Numbered from the stretch's first letter, positions 27,190-37,768 are shown. The stretch is DNA of 64,000 nucleotides from Kofleriaceae bacterium (GCA_018057825.1 JAGPCY010000019.1:110068-174067); one strand, 5' to 3'. Made by a program: numbers and translations. Notes: generated by a model not told the origin, from the letters alone.

Positions 27190-28206
27190 TCACTCCCACA
27201 CGCCGAGCGCCGCGAACAGCTTGAGGCAGCCGTAGCCGACGCCGAAGGCCGCCGGGATCGTGAAGATCCAGGCCCAGATGATGCGCCCGGCCAGCCCCCA
27301 GCGGATGCCGCGCAGCTTGTTGGTCGAGCCGACGCCGACGATCGCGCCGGTGATCGTGTGGGTGGTCGACACCGGCGCCTTGTAGACGAACGTGACCAGG
27401 CCCAGGGTGATCGCGCCGGCGGTCTCGGCCGCGAAGCCGCCGACCGGCTTCAGGTGGGTGAGCCCCATGCCCATGGTCTTGACGATGCGCCAGCCGCCGA
27501 TCGCGGTGCCGAAGGCCATGCAGCCGTAGGACGCGACCTCGACCCACACCGGGATCTCGTAGCCCTTGGCCGGCAGCAGGTTGCCCGCGATCATCACCGC
27601 GACGATGATGCCCATGGTCTTCTGAGCGTCGTTGCCGCCGTGGCCGATCGAGTAGGCGCCGGCCGAGAAGAGCTGGCCGATCCGGAACACCTTGTCGACC
27701 TTGGTCGGCCGCCACCGTCGGAACACCCACGACAGGAGCAGCATGATCGACGAGCCCAGGACCAGGCCGATGAGCGGCGCGCCGAGGATGAAGATCGCGA
27801 CCAGCTTGATCTTCTTCCACACCAGGATGTTCCAGCCGGCGTAGGCCACGCCGGCGCCGCTGACCCCGCCGATCAAGGCGTGGGACGACGACGACGGCAG
27901 CCCCCACCACCAGGTGAGGAGGTTCCAGGTGATCGCGCCCGACAGGCCCGCCAGGACCACCCACACGAAGGCGTGATCGTCGGGCTTGATCGTGATGATG
28001 CCGGAGATGGTCTTGGCCACCCCGGTGCCAAAGATCCACAGCGCGATGAAGTTGAAGAACGCCGCCCACAGGACCGCCAGGCGCGGCGACAGCACCCGGG
28101 TCGAGACGATCGTGGCGATCGAGTTAGCGGCGTCGTGGAAGCCGTTGATGACGTCGAAGGCGAGGGCGAAGGCGATGGTGATGACGACGACGGTGTAGAC
28201 GTCCAT
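27190..28206 (-). CDS. pit: PiT-family inorganic phosphate transporter
   Basis: A 338-residue protein with about ten membrane helices. The two PiT signatures are present: NGFHDAANSIAT near residue 21 and GHGGNDAQKTMG near 188. It imports phosphate with a cation and, in other bacteria, is also a route for arsenate. It is the second gene of an operon with a DUF47 protein, 10 bases downstream of it. The preceding promoter region holds PHO-box-like repeats. Confidence 0.95.
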   Translation of the reverse strand: MDVYTVVVITIAFALAFDVINGFHDAANSIATIVSTRVLSPRLAVLWAAFFNFIALWIFGTGVAKTISGIITIKPDDHAFVWVVLAGLSGAITWNLLTWWWGLPSSSSHALIGGVSGAGVAYAGWNILVWKKIKLVAIFILGAPLIGLVLGSSIMLLLSWVFRRWRPTKVDKVFRIGQLFSAGAYSIGHGGNDAQKTMGIIVAVMIAGNLLPAKGYEIPVWVEVASYGCMAFGTAIGGWRIVKTMGMGLTHLKPVGGFAAETAGAITLGLVTFVYKAPVSTTHTITGAIVGVGSTNKLRGIRWGLAGRIIWAWIFTIPAAFGVGYGCLKLFAALGVWE

Positions 28207-28216
28207 GGTCGTCAGC

Positions 28217-28843
28217 TCACGAGTGCTCGAGGATCACGCCCTCGATGATGTTGGCCACGTCCTCGCAGCGATCGGCGGCGTTCTCGAGGTTCTCGTAGAT
28301 CTCCTTCCACTTGATCACCATGATCGGGTCCTTCTCCTCCTTGAACAGCCGGGCCACCGCCCGCCGCAGGATCTGATCGGACTCGTTCTCCAGCCGGTTG
28401 ATGTCGATGCACTGCTTCAGGATCGACTGCGGGTCCTTGAGGTTGCGCAGGCCCTTGGTCGCGGCCTCGACCTGCTGGGCGGCGCGGTGCAGGACGTCGG
28501 CCAGATCGCGGACGTCGGCGGTCATGGTCGACAGCTCGTAGAGCGCGATCCGCTCCGAGGCGGCCTCGACGAAGTCCATGACGTCGTCCATCCGGGTGAT
28601 CAGCCGGTGGATGTTGTCGCGGTCGAAGGGCGTGATGAAGGTCTTGTGCAGGGCCTCGACGCACCGGTGGGTGATGACGTCGGTCTCGTGCTCGATGTCG
28701 GCGATCCGCTTGGCCTTGGCCTCGATGTTGGCCCCGGTGGTGACCAGCGACAGGAACTCCCGGGTGCCCTCGACGGTCAGCGCGGCGTGTTGCTCGAAGA
28801 AGTCGAAGAAGCTGGTCTCTTTGGGGAGAAAGCGGCCGAACAT
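28217..28843 (-). CDS. DUF47/PhoU-like accessory protein of PiT
   Basis: A 208-residue all-helical protein starting MFGRFLPKETSFFDFFEQH, typical of the TIGR00153/DUF47 family. A strong AGGAGG ribosome-binding site lies 6 bases before the ATG at 28843. Metal-binding-like EIEHETD motifs recur (ADIEHETDVITH; NRLENESDQILR). Members pair with PiT transporters and are thought to regulate them. No separate phoU is seen in the pst operon, so this protein is the closest PhoU-like factor at the locus. Confidence 0.9.
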   Translation of the reverse strand: MFGRFLPKETSFFDFFEQHAALTVEGTREFLSLVTTGANIEAKAKRIADIEHETDVITHRCVEALHKTFITPFDRDNIHRLITRMDDVMDFVEAASERIALYELSTMTADVRDLADVLHRAAQQVEAATKGLRNLKDPQSILKQCIDINRLENESDQILRRAVARLFKEEKDPIMVIKWKEIYENLENAADRCEDVANIIEGVILEHS

Positions 28844-28958
28844 CGAGTGCCTCCTGGCGTGCCAGGGCGACCCCGGCGCGGTCCGAGGTAACAAATCCGG
28901 GCAGGCGGCGACAGCGCCCCGACGCGTGTTTCCGGAACGCCGCCGAAGCGTTGCCGCT

Positions 28959-28976
28959 CTGTCACCGTCCCGTCAC
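28959..28976 (+). promoter_or_regulatory. PHO-box-like direct repeat 1
   Basis: CTGTCAC-CGTC-CCGTCAC: two heptamers separated by 4 bp, so 11-bp periodicity, matching the PhoB box pattern. It lies in the divergent region between the PiT operon and phoB. Confidence 0.6.
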
Positions 28977-29003
28977 AATCGAACCGCGGCAATGGTTGCC
29001 CGG

Positions 29004-29021
29004 TTGTCATCGTCCCGTCAC
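29004..29021 (+). promoter_or_regulatory. PHO-box-like direct repeat 2
   Basis: TTGTCAT-CGTC-CCGTCAC, with the same heptamer-4-heptamer layout and the same CGTC spacer as the first copy 45 bp away. It ends 23 bp before the phoB ATG, in the place of a -35 element. Confidence 0.65.
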
Positions 29022-29044
29022 CGGGAGCATGGTACCCGGGAGCC

Positions 29045-29743
29045 ATGCCTGGTCGGGTGCTGATCGTCGAAGACGAGGTCGACCTCGCCGCCACCATGGA
29101 ATACAGCCTGACCCGGGAAGGCTACCAGGTGTCGGTCGCCCATACCGGCGCCGCCGCCCTGGCCGCCGCCCTGGCCGAGCCCGGGCCCGACGTCATCGTG
29201 CTCGATCTCATGCTGCCCGACCTGCCGGGCACCGAGGTGTGCCGACGCCTGCGCGAGCACGACCGCACCCGCGACCTGCCGATCGTGATGTGTACCGCCA
29301 AGGACACCGAGATCGATCGCGTGGTCGGCTTCGAGGTCGGCGCCGACGACTACGTGGTCAAGCCGTTCAGCGTCCGCGAGCTCGGCCTGCGGGTGCGCGC
29401 GCTCCTACGGCGCAGCCAGCGGGTCGACGCCGAGGCCGAGTCGCTGCGGTTCGGCCGGCTGCGCGTCGATCGCGACGCCCACCGGGTGTGGATCGACGAC
29501 CAGGAGGTCGTGCTGACCGCGCTCGAGTTCCGCCTGCTCTACACCTTCCTGTCGCGCAAGGGCCGGGTCCAGAGCCGCGAGGCGCTCCTGGCCGACGTCT
29601 GGGGGATCGAGGCCGAGGTCACGACCCGCACCGTCGACACCCACGTCAAGCGCCTGCGCGAGAAGCTGGGCGAGGTCGGCGACTACATCGAGACCCTGCG
29701 TGGGGTCGGCTACCGCTTCCGCGCCGAGCCCGACGAGGCATGA
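29045..29743 (+). CDS. phoB: PhoB-type response regulator
   Basis: A 232-residue protein. The receiver domain has acidic residues at 9-11, phospho-acceptor Asp54 (VLDLMLPD) and the conserved lysine in VVKPFS. The winged-helix domain (about 130-228) has LTALEFRLLYTFL and the recognition helix TRTVDTHVKRLREKLG. A GGGAG ribosome-binding site lies just before the ATG. It is the first gene of phoB-phoR-pstSCAB, downstream of two PHO boxes, so autoregulation is likely. Confidence 0.9.
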   Translation: MPGRVLIVEDEVDLAATMEYSLTREGYQVSVAHTGAAALAAALAEPGPDVIVLDLMLPDLPGTEVCRRLREHDRTRDLPIVMCTAKDTEIDRVVGFEVGADDYVVKPFSVRELGLRVRALLRRSQRVDAEAESLRFGRLRVDRDAHRVWIDDQEVVLTALEFRLLYTFLSRKGRVQSREALLADVWGIEAEVTTRTVDTHVKRLREKLGEVGDYIETLRGVGYRFRAEPDEA

Positions 29744-29800
29744 GGGCCGCCGCGGCATGAGAGGCCGGGCATGAGGGCCGGCGCGCCATGAGGGCTGGCG
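29738..29800 (+). repeat. Repeated CATGAG units between phoB and phoR
   Basis: Four spaced copies of CATGAGGGC or CATGAGAGGC lie in 63 bp. Each contains an overlapping ATG/TGA. The first contains the phoB stop and the last contains the phoR start, so the start/stop junction appears to have been duplicated. Confidence 0.6.
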
Positions 29801-31182
29801 GGTCCGCGCGGCCGGTGATGGTCCGCACGCCTGGGCCGATCCGGGCCGGCCTGTGGCTGGCCGCGGTCGCCGCGGTCGCGGCCTTCGGGTTCGCGCTGTA
29901 CTCCGGGACCACGACGATCGAGCGGGTCGCGGTGGTGGTGGCGGCCGGCCTCGGCGTGGTGGCCGCGGTTGGCCTGACCGCGGCCTACCAGCGACGGCGC
30001 GCGGTCCGGGCCCTGGCCGCCTCGGCCGCCGAGGTCACCGCCGGCGGCCCCCGCCGCTTGACCGACGACGCCGAGCTGGCGCCGGTCACCACGCTCATCA
30101 ACCGCATGGCCGACGACGCCGCCCAGACCCTGGCCGCCCTGCGCGGCGAGCGCGATCTGTCGGGCTCGGTCCTCGACTCGATGACCCAGGGCGTGATCGC
30201 CCTCGACCGCGAGCTGCGCATCACCTTGATCAACCCGGCGGCGCGGCGCATCTTCGCCCTGCCCGGCGTCCCGATCGGCGAGCGCTTCGTCGATCAGATC
30301 GCGGTGGCCGAGGCCATCGAGCTGGTCACCGCGGCGCGGGCCGACGGCGCCGCCGAGTTCACCACCGCCGCCGGGGTGCGCGCCGCGGCCCGGGTCACGC
30401 CGCAGCGCTCGGGCGACGGCCGCCTCCTGGTGGTCGACGACGTCACCGCGATCCGCCGCCTCGAGACCATCCGCGCCGACTTCATCGCCAACGTGTCCCA
30501 CGAGCTGCGGACGCCGGTCGCAGTGATCCGCGCCAACGCCGAGATCCTGCAGAGCGGCGGCAAGGACGACCCGGCCTTCGCCGGCCGGCTGATCGACGGC
30601 CTGCACCGCAACGCCGAGCGCCTGGCGCGCATCATCGGCGATCTGCTCGACCTGTCGCGCCTCGACGCCGGGCAGTACCGGCTCGAGCTGGCCGCGGTCC
30701 CCCTCGACGGCGCCGTCGCCCAGGCCATCACCGCCATCGAGGCCCCGGCCAGCGCCCGCGGCACCACGGTGGTCAACGCGGTCCCGCCGGACCTGGCGGT
30801 GACCGCCGACGGCAAGGCCCTCGATCAGGTCCTGGTCAACCTGATCGACAACGCCATCAAGTACTCGCCGGCCGGCGGTCGGGTGACGGTCAGCGCCCGC
30901 CGGGTGGCCGACACCCTGCGGGTCGAGGTGGCCGACGACGGCCCCGGCATCCCGGCGGTCCACCGCGACCGGATCTTCGAGCGCTTCTACCGGGTCGACC
31001 CCGGGCGGTCGCGCGATCAGGGGGGCACCGGCCTGGGCCTGTCGATCGTAAAGCACCTGATCGAGTCGATGGGGGGGGCGGTGGGCGTGACCGCGAATCA
31101 GCCCCAGGGCTCGGTGTTTTTCTTCGTCCTGCCAGCGGCCGATCGCCCGTCACGAAGTGTCGCGACGTCGTCGCTGTCCTGA
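29788..31182 (+). CDS. phoR: PhoR-type sensor histidine kinase
   Basis: A 464-residue protein with two membrane helices near residues 18-40 and 45-67 and almost no periplasmic loop, as in PhoR. A PAS domain follows (about 125-225). The H-box is NVSHELRTP with His238, the N-box NLIDNAIKYSP, and the ATP lid DDGPGIP and GTGLGLSIVKHL. The start could also be the ATG at 29818. It should sense phosphate transport state through the Pst system and phosphorylate PhoB. Confidence 0.9.
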   Translation: MRAGGSARPVMVRTPGPIRAGLWLAAVAAVAAFGFALYSGTTTIERVAVVVAAGLGVVAAVGLTAAYQRRRAVRALAASAAEVTAGGPRRLTDDAELAPVTTLINRMADDAAQTLAALRGERDLSGSVLDSMTQGVIALDRELRITLINPAARRIFALPGVPIGERFVDQIAVAEAIELVTAARADGAAEFTTAAGVRAAARVTPQRSGDGRLLVVDDVTAIRRLETIRADFIANVSHELRTPVAVIRANAEILQSGGKDDPAFAGRLIDGLHRNAERLARIIGDLLDLSRLDAGQYRLELAAVPLDGAVAQAITAIEAPASARGTTVVNAVPPDLAVTADGKALDQVLVNLIDNAIKYSPAGGRVTVSARRVADTLRVEVADDGPGIPAVHRDRIFERFYRVDPGRSRDQGGTGLGLSIVKHLIESMGGAVGVTANQPQGSVFFFVLPAADRPSRSVATSSLS

Positions 31183-31195
31183 CACATTGGCTGGG

Positions 31196-31201
31196 TAGGG
31201 T
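31196..31201 (+). promoter_or_regulatory. -10-like box before pstS
   Basis: TAGGGT, eight bases before the pstS ATG. It suggests an internal promoter with a leader of one to three bases, separate from phoBR. Confidence 0.4.
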
Positions 31202-31209
31202 GCCGGCAG

Positions 31210-32217
31210 ATGCGCACCACCACTGCCTGCCTCGCCGTCGCCCTCGTCGCTACCGCCGCCGCCGGCTGCTCCAAGCGCAAGGCCGAAGGGGGCACGGTCG
31301 CGATCGACGGCTCGAGCACCGTGTTCCTCATCAGCGCTGCGGTCGCCGAGCAGGCCAAGAAGGAGGCCGGGCTCGACGCCACCGTGGGGTCGTCGGGCAC
31401 CGGTGGCGGGATCAAGAAGTTCTGCGCCGGTGAGGTCGACGTGGTCGGCGCGTCCCGGCCGATGAAGGCCAGCGAGGCCGAGGCGTGCAAGGCCAAGAAC
31501 GTCGAGTGGATCGAGCTGCCGGTCGCCTACGACGGCATCGCGATCGTGGTCAACCGCAACAACACCTGGGTCGACAAGCTGACCGTCGACGAGCTGAAGA
31601 AGATCTGGGAGCCCGGCGCCCAGGACACGATCAGCAAGTGGAGCCAGGTCCGCGACGGCTTCCCCGACCGGCCGCTGCGCCTGCTCGGCGCCGGCGCCGA
31701 CTCCGGCACCTACGACTACTTCACCGCGGCGATCGTCGGCAAGGAGCACTCGAGCCGCGGCGACTACCGGCAGAGCGAGGACGACAACGTCCTGGTCCAG
31801 GGGGTCAGCAGCGACGACGACGCCCTCGGCTTCTTCGGCTTCGCCTACTACGCCGAGAACCAGGACAAGCTGAAGATCGTCCCGATCGACAACGGCAAGG
31901 CCGAGGACGGCGACGGCGCGATCGCCCCGACCGTCGAGACCATCGCCGGCGGCACCTACCAGCCTCTGTCGCGGCCGATCTTCATCTACGTGTCCAAGGC
32001 CGCCGCGGCCAAGCCCCACGTCGGCAAGTTCGTCGACTTCTACCTGGCCAACGCCGCCAAGCTGTCGGCCAAGGTCGGCTACGTGCCGCTGCCGGCCAAG
32101 GTCGACGAGCTGGTCCGCAAGCGGTTCGCCGAGCGCAAGACCGGCTCGGTGTTCGTCGGCGGCTCGACGGTCGGCGTCACTCTCGAGAAGCTCCTGGCCA
32201 GCGAGGGCGGGTCGTGA
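31210..32217 (+). CDS. pstS: PstS phosphate-binding lipoprotein
   Basis: A 335-residue protein with lipobox AAAGC at Cys20. The phosphate-binding protein motifs are clear: [10 protein letters not shown] at the start of the mature part, [23 protein letters not shown] and [14 protein letters not shown]. It captures periplasmic phosphate for PstCAB. Its stop overlaps the pstC GTG. Confidence 0.95.
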   Translation: MRTTTACLAVALVATAAAGCSKRKAEGGTVAIDGSSTVFLISAAVAEQAKKEAGLDATVGSSGTGGGIKKFCAGEVDVVGASRPMKASEAEACKAKNVEWIELPVAYDGIAIVVNRNNTWVDKLTVDELKKIWEPGAQDTISKWSQVRDGFPDRPLRLLGAGADSGTYDYFTAAIVGKEHSSRGDYRQSEDDNVLVQGVSSDDDALGFFGFAYYAENQDKLKIVPIDNGKAEDGDGAIAPTVETIAGGTYQPLSRPIFIYVSKAAAAKPHVGKFVDFYLANAAKLSAKVGYVPLPAKVDELVRKRFAERKTGSVFVGGSTVGVTLEKLLASEGGS

Positions 32218-33164
32218 ACCCAGCGACCGCCGAGGTCAGCTTGCCGGCCACCGCGCAGTCGCCCCGTCCCCGCGCCCGGGCCGCCCGCTGGTACGAGCGG
32301 ATCATCGAATCGGGGCTGGCCGGCTGTGGCCTGGTGTCGATCGCGATCATCATCGGCATCGTCGTCATCCTGGCCCGCGAGTCGGCCGACTTCTTCGCCC
32401 ACGTCAGCCTGGCCGAGTTCCTCGGCTCGACCCACTGGACGCCGATCATCGGCGAGCCCAAGTCCTACGGCGTGTGGCCGCTCCTGTCGGCCACCTTCAC
32501 CACCGCGGCGATCGCGATGGTGGTCGCGGTGCCGCTGGGCCTCCTGGCCGCGATCTACTTGTCCGAGTACGCCGGGCAGCGGACCCGGCGCATCGTCAAG
32601 CCGGCCCTCGAGCTTCTGGCGGGCGTGCCGACCATCGTGTTCGGCTACTTCGCGATCACGGTGCTGACCCCGTCGCTCAAGGGCTGGATCCCCGACCTGG
32701 CCGGCGGCAACCTGCTGTCGGCCGGGATCATGATGGGCGTCATGATCGTGCCGCTGGTGGCGTCGTTGTCCGAGGACGCGCTCTACGCGGTGCCGTCGTC
32801 CTTGCGCGAGGCCGCGGCCGGCCTGGGCGGCGGCCCGTTCGAGGTCATCCGCCGCGTGGTGGTGCCGTCGGCGTGGTCGGGCATCGCCGCCGCGATCACC
32901 CTGGCGGCGTCGCGCGCGGTCGGCGAGACCATGATCGTCGCGATCGCCGCCGGCAACGAGGCCCGGTTCGGCTTCGATCCGCGCGAGCCGGGCCAGACCG
33001 CGACTGCGTTCATCGTCGACATCTCCAAGGGCGAGACGCCCCACGGGTCGGTCGCCTACCAGACCATCTTCGCGGTCGCCGCGATGTTGTTCGTGATGAC
33101 GCTCATCATGAACGTCATCAGCCACCGGCTGTCGCGCCGCCTGCGCGCCAGCGCCCGCGCCTGA
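32214..33164 (+). CDS. pstC: PstC phosphate ABC transporter permease
   Basis: A 316-residue protein. The GTG at 32214 overlaps the pstS stop by 4 bases. About six membrane helices are present. The EAA-type loop reads [23 protein letters not shown], followed by [15 protein letters not shown]. It is half of the membrane channel with PstA. Confidence 0.95.
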   Translation: MNPATAEVSLPATAQSPRPRARAARWYERIIESGLAGCGLVSIAIIIGIVVILARESADFFAHVSLAEFLGSTHWTPIIGEPKSYGVWPLLSATFTTAAIAMVVAVPLGLLAAIYLSEYAGQRTRRIVKPALELLAGVPTIVFGYFAITVLTPSLKGWIPDLAGGNLLSAGIMMGVMIVPLVASLSEDALYAVPSSLREAAAGLGGGPFEVIRRVVVPSAWSGIAAAITLAASRAVGETMIVAIAAGNEARFGFDPREPGQTATAFIVDISKGETPHGSVAYQTIFAVAAMLFVMTLIMNVISHRLSRRLRASARA

Positions 33165-33179
33165 TCGCTCGAGGTCCCC

Positions 33180-34055
33180 ATGCGCCATCCCATCGACCTC
33201 ACCGCCCCGCGCACCGGCGCCGTCGCCGAGCGCGCCTTCGTCTGGGTGTGCCGGCTGGGTGCCGCGATCCCGCTGGCGATGCTGGCCTGGCTGCTCCTGC
33301 GGGTCGCGATCGACGGCGCCGGTCGACTGTCGTGGAGCTTCGTGACCGAGCCGCCGTCGCAGCTCGACGCCGCCGCCGCCGGCATCGCCCCGGCCCTGGC
33401 CGGCACGTTGTGGCTGGTGGTCTTGACCGCGCTGTTCGCGCTGCCGATCGGCGTCGGCGCCGCGATCTACCTCGAGGAGTACGATCGCAAGTCGCGGCTG
33501 AGCGGCACGATCGAGCTGGCGATCTCGAACCTGGCCGGCGTGCCGTCGATCGTCTACGGCATGCTCGGCCTCGGCCTGTTCGTCCACACCATGCAGCTCG
33601 GCGAGACCGTGCTGGCCGGGGCGCTGACCCTGGCGCTCCTGATCCTGCCGATCGTGATCACCGCCGCCCGCGAGGCCCTGCGCACCGTCAAGGACGCCCT
33701 GCGCGAGGCGGCGCTCGGGCTGGGCGCGACCCGGTGGCAGACCGTCCGCCAGGTGGTCCTGCCGATGGCCCTGCCCGGCATCCTGACCGGGGCGATCCTG
33801 GCGATCGCCCGGGCGATCGGCGAGACCGCGCCGCTGGTGGTGGTCGGCGCCGTGGCCTTCATCATGTATGGTCCCGACGGCGTCGACGCCAAGTACACCG
33901 CCCTGCCGATGCAGATCTTCCAGTGGACCTCGAGCCCCAAGCGGGCCTTCCTCGACAACGCCGCGGCCGGGATCCTGGTCTTGATGGCGACCCTGGTCGT
34001 CGTCAATGGCTTCGCGATCTGGCTGCGCAACCGGACCCAGGCTCGCCGCACATGA
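33180..34055 (+). CDS. pstA: PstA phosphate ABC transporter permease
   Basis: A 291-residue protein with about six membrane helices. The coupling loop is [23 protein letters not shown], then [19 protein letters not shown]. The ATG lies 15 bases after pstC, and its stop overlaps the pstB start (ATGA). Confidence 0.95.
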   Translation: MRHPIDLTAPRTGAVAERAFVWVCRLGAAIPLAMLAWLLLRVAIDGAGRLSWSFVTEPPSQLDAAAAGIAPALAGTLWLVVLTALFALPIGVGAAIYLEEYDRKSRLSGTIELAISNLAGVPSIVYGMLGLGLFVHTMQLGETVLAGALTLALLILPIVITAAREALRTVKDALREAALGLGATRWQTVRQVVLPMALPGILTGAILAIARAIGETAPLVVVGAVAFIMYGPDGVDAKYTALPMQIFQWTSSPKRAFLDNAAAGILVLMATLVVVNGFAIWLRNRTQARRT

Positions 34056-34804
34056 AGATCACCGTCACCGGCCTGCGCGCTGCGTTCTCGGGCAACGAGG
34101 TGGTGAAGGGCATCGACCTGACGGTCACCAGCCGCCAGATCACCGCCATCATCGGCCCGTCGGGCTGCGGCAAGTCGACCTTCCTCCGCTGCCTCAACCG
34201 CATGCACGAGCTGGTGCCCGGGGCGACGGTGTCGGGCCAGGTCCTGCTCGACGCCACCGACATCTACTCGCCCGACGTCGACCCGGTGCTGGTCCGGCGC
34301 TGGGTCGGGATGGTGTTCCAGAAGCCCAACCCGTTCCCGTCGATGTCGATCAAGGACAACGTGGTCGCCGGGCTGCGCTTGACCCACCGCTTCGACAAGA
34401 AGGACGCGCCCGAGGTCATCGAGCGCTCGCTGCGCCAGGCCGCGCTGTGGGACGAGGTCAAGGACAAGCTCAACCAGCCCGGCACCAGCCTGTCGGGGGG
34501 CCAGCAGCAGCGCCTGTGTATCGCCCGGGCCCTGGCGGTCAACCCCGACGTCATCTTGCTCGACGAGCCGTGCTCGGCCCTCGATCCCATCGCCACCGCG
34601 CGCATCGAGGAGCTCCTGCTCGAGCTGCGCCGCGACTACACGATGGTGATCGTCACCCACAACATGGGCCAGGCCCAGCGGGTGGCCGAGCGCACCGCGT
34701 TCTTCCTCCAGGGCGAGCTGGTCGAGCTAGCCGAGACCGCGACCCTGTTCGCGCGCCCGGGCGACCCGCGCACCGCCGACTACATCGCCGGCCGCTTCGG
34801 CTGA
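34052..34804 (+). CDS. pstB: PstB phosphate ABC transporter ATPase
   Basis: A 250-residue protein. Walker A is GPSGCGKST (about 37-45), the Q-loop is VFQKPNPFP, the ABC signature is LSGGQQQR, Walker B is VILLDEP and the switch His is in VTHNM. It powers phosphate import. It is the last gene of the operon; no phoU follows. Confidence 0.96.
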   Translation: MKITVTGLRAAFSGNEVVKGIDLTVTSRQITAIIGPSGCGKSTFLRCLNRMHELVPGATVSGQVLLDATDIYSPDVDPVLVRRWVGMVFQKPNPFPSMSIKDNVVAGLRLTHRFDKKDAPEVIERSLRQAALWDEVKDKLNQPGTSLSGGQQQRLCIARALAVNPDVILLDEPCSALDPIATARIEELLLELRRDYTMVIVTHNMGQAQRVAERTAFFLQGELVELAETATLFARPGDPRTADYIAGRFG

Positions 34805-34829
34805 TCGACCTCGCCCCGGCGCGAGCCGA

Positions 34830-34835
34830 TATAAT
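34830..34835 (+). promoter_or_regulatory. Consensus -10 box of a leaderless promoter
   Basis: A perfect TATAAT, rare in such GC-rich DNA, exactly six bases before the ATG at 34842. Confidence 0.7.
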
Positions 34836-34841
34836 CGCGGG

Positions 34842-36317
34842 ATGGGACACGCCCGTCCGCGCTCCGGTCTGCCCTCGCGGCTCGCGCTTTGCGTCGCGCT
34901 CGCCACCCTGGCCGCCTGCGGCAGCGAGAAGCCGGTCACCGACGCCGCGATCGCTGATGCCGCGATCGCTGACGCCGCGATCGCTGATGCCGCGATCGAC
35001 GACGCGAGCGGCGACGCCGCCGCGATCGCTGACGCCGCGACCGATGCCGCCGCGACCGATGCCGCGACGCCTAGCCCCGACGCCGCGACCGACGCCGCGA
35101 CGCCTAGCCCCGACGCGGCGACCGATGCCGCGACGCCGGCGCTGCCCTCGCTAACCTTCGCCGCCACCTCCGCCACGGTCGGCGAGTTCGCGCTGGCCCC
35201 GACGACCCTGGCGCTCCAGCCGACGCCGGTCGCGATCACCCTCGTCCGCACCGGCGCCGATCTGACTGCCCCCGCGAGCGCGACGCTCACGGTCCACCCC
35301 GCCTCCACCGCGATCGGCCAGGTCCACTTCACCGCCGAGGCTGGCAGCCCGCTGACGACCACCGGCGCTCACGTCCTGTCCTTCCCGGCCGCCGCCCCCG
35401 GGGTCACCGCCCAGCCGATCACGCTCACGATCTACACCCGCTACAACCGGGAGCCGCGCGGCAGCACGCGCCAGCTCGTCCTCGAGGTCACCGCGGTCAC
35501 GGGCGCGGCCGCGCTGCCGACGCCGACCGCGCGCCACACCACGACCTTCGTCGGCGCCGGCGACAAGGCCTACGCCGGTGTCGACATCCCGGAGCTCGTG
35601 CCGCTCGGCGCCTACGCCGGTGCCGAACACTGCGAGAGCTGGGGACCGGGCGGCCTCGGCACCCCGAGCCCGGGGGCCGGCGGCGCGCCACCGTGCGGTT
35701 CGTACACCATCCCGCTAGGCGCCCAGCTCACCCATCCTCACTACGGCCGCTGCAACGATGGCATGCGCAACGACGTGACCAACTACGGCGGCACGATCGG
35801 TCGGGTCACCAACGCGGTCCTCGGGGTCAAGATGTTCGTCGAGGAAGATCTCAAGCTCGGCAGCACCCACTTCCTCGGCAACACCCTCACCTACTCGCAC
35901 CACGCCAACGACGCCTTCATCATCAAGTTCCGCACGGGCGGCGCCGGCGAATACACCGTGCCGCCCGGGGCGACGCCGGGCGCGATCGGGGCGCTGCAGT
36001 TCGCGTTCGCCGAGCACACCAGCCAGGGCCCGCCAGCGCCGCGCTTCGCGGTCCTGACCACCAGCCCGTGCGACTTCAACTACGCGCGCCTCGGCGTCGA
36101 CCCTTGCTACCGGGCCCTGGGTGCGTTCGATGCGCTGAGCGCCGAGATCCTGCCGACCGGCACCTCGACCACCGGCAAGTGCACGCTCCGCCCGAACACG
36201 ACCTACTACCTGAGCATGCGGTGGGAGGACCCGTCGCAGCGAGGCTACGTGAGCTGCCGGCCCGGCACGACCTCGCCGTTCGGCGGCTACTGCGGCACGG
36301 TCCTCGGCATCCAGTAA
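34842..36317 (+). CDS. Lipoprotein with long Ala/Asp repeat spacer, unknown domain
   Basis: A 491-residue protein with lipobox TLAAC at Cys26. Residues about 32-100 are a low-complexity ADAAIADAAI and DAATPSPDAATDA tract, encoded by 12-30-bp tandem DNA repeats (about 34940-35130). A beta-rich domain of about 120 residues follows. Then comes a larger domain with six or more cysteines, ending in YGRCNDGMRNDVTNYGG and CTLRPNTTYYLSMRWED segments. I do not recognise the family. The features fit a cell-surface binding protein with a flexible stalk. Confidence 0.65.
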   Translation: MGHARPRSGLPSRLALCVALATLAACGSEKPVTDAAIADAAIADAAIADAAIDDASGDAAAIADAATDAAATDAATPSPDAATDAATPSPDAATDAATPALPSLTFAATSATVGEFALAPTTLALQPTPVAITLVRTGADLTAPASATLTVHPASTAIGQVHFTAEAGSPLTTTGAHVLSFPAAAPGVTAQPITLTIYTRYNREPRGSTRQLVLEVTAVTGAAALPTPTARHTTTFVGAGDKAYAGVDIPELVPLGAYAGAEHCESWGPGGLGTPSPGAGGAPPCGSYTIPLGAQLTHPHYGRCNDGMRNDVTNYGGTIGRVTNAVLGVKMFVEEDLKLGSTHFLGNTLTYSHHANDAFIIKFRTGGAGEYTVPPGATPGAIGALQFAFAEHTSQGPPAPRFAVLTTSPCDFNYARLGVDPCYRALGAFDALSAEILPTGTSTTGKCTLRPNTTYYLSMRWEDPSQRGYVSCRPGTTSPFGGYCGTVLGIQ

Positions 36318-36325
36318 CCGGTCAG

Positions 36326-36562
36326 GCCTCCACCTCCACCTCCACCTCGGTCTCGGTCTCCGTCTCGGCCTCGGTCTCGGTCTCCGTCTCGGCCTCCGTC
36401 TCGGCCCCCGTCTCGGCCTCGGTCTCGGCCTCGGTCTCCGTCTCGGCCTCGGTCTCCGTCTCGGCCTCGGTCTCCGTCTCGGCCTCGGTCTCCGTCTCGG
36501 CCTCGGTCTCGGTCTCGGTCTCCGTCTCGGCCTCGGTCTCGGTCTCGGTCTCCGTCTCGGCC
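36326..36562 (-). repeat. Polypurine hexanucleotide repeat, locus 2
   Basis: About 240 bp of CTCGGT/CTCCGT/CTCGGC units on the plus strand, so the purine strand is the minus strand. A higher-order unit of about 18 bp (TCGGTCTCCGTCTCGGCC) repeats several times in 36420-36500. It starts 8 bases after the lipoprotein stop and ends before the ThiD promoter. The minus-strand frame would encode an almost pure Glu/Thr/Ala peptide, which I treat as spurious. Confidence 0.85.
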
Positions 36563-36592
36563 CGTCTCCGAACCAACCATCGCTATTGCGGC

Positions 36593-36598
36593 TAGGCT
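36593..36598 (+). promoter_or_regulatory. -10 box of a leaderless promoter
   Basis: TAGGCT, exactly six bases before the ATG at 36605. Confidence 0.55.
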
Positions 36599-36604
36599 TC
36601 CCCG

Positions 36605-37768
<1,164 letters not shown>

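Noticed and set aside
31147..31164. PHO box upstream of pstS
   Set aside because: Only the first heptamer (CCGTCAC) fits; the second is out of phase and it lies inside the end of phoR.
36322..36576. Minus-strand frame encoding a Glu/Thr/Ala repeat peptide
   Set aside because: It is a pure product of the hexanucleotide repeat, with no signal peptide or conserved part.
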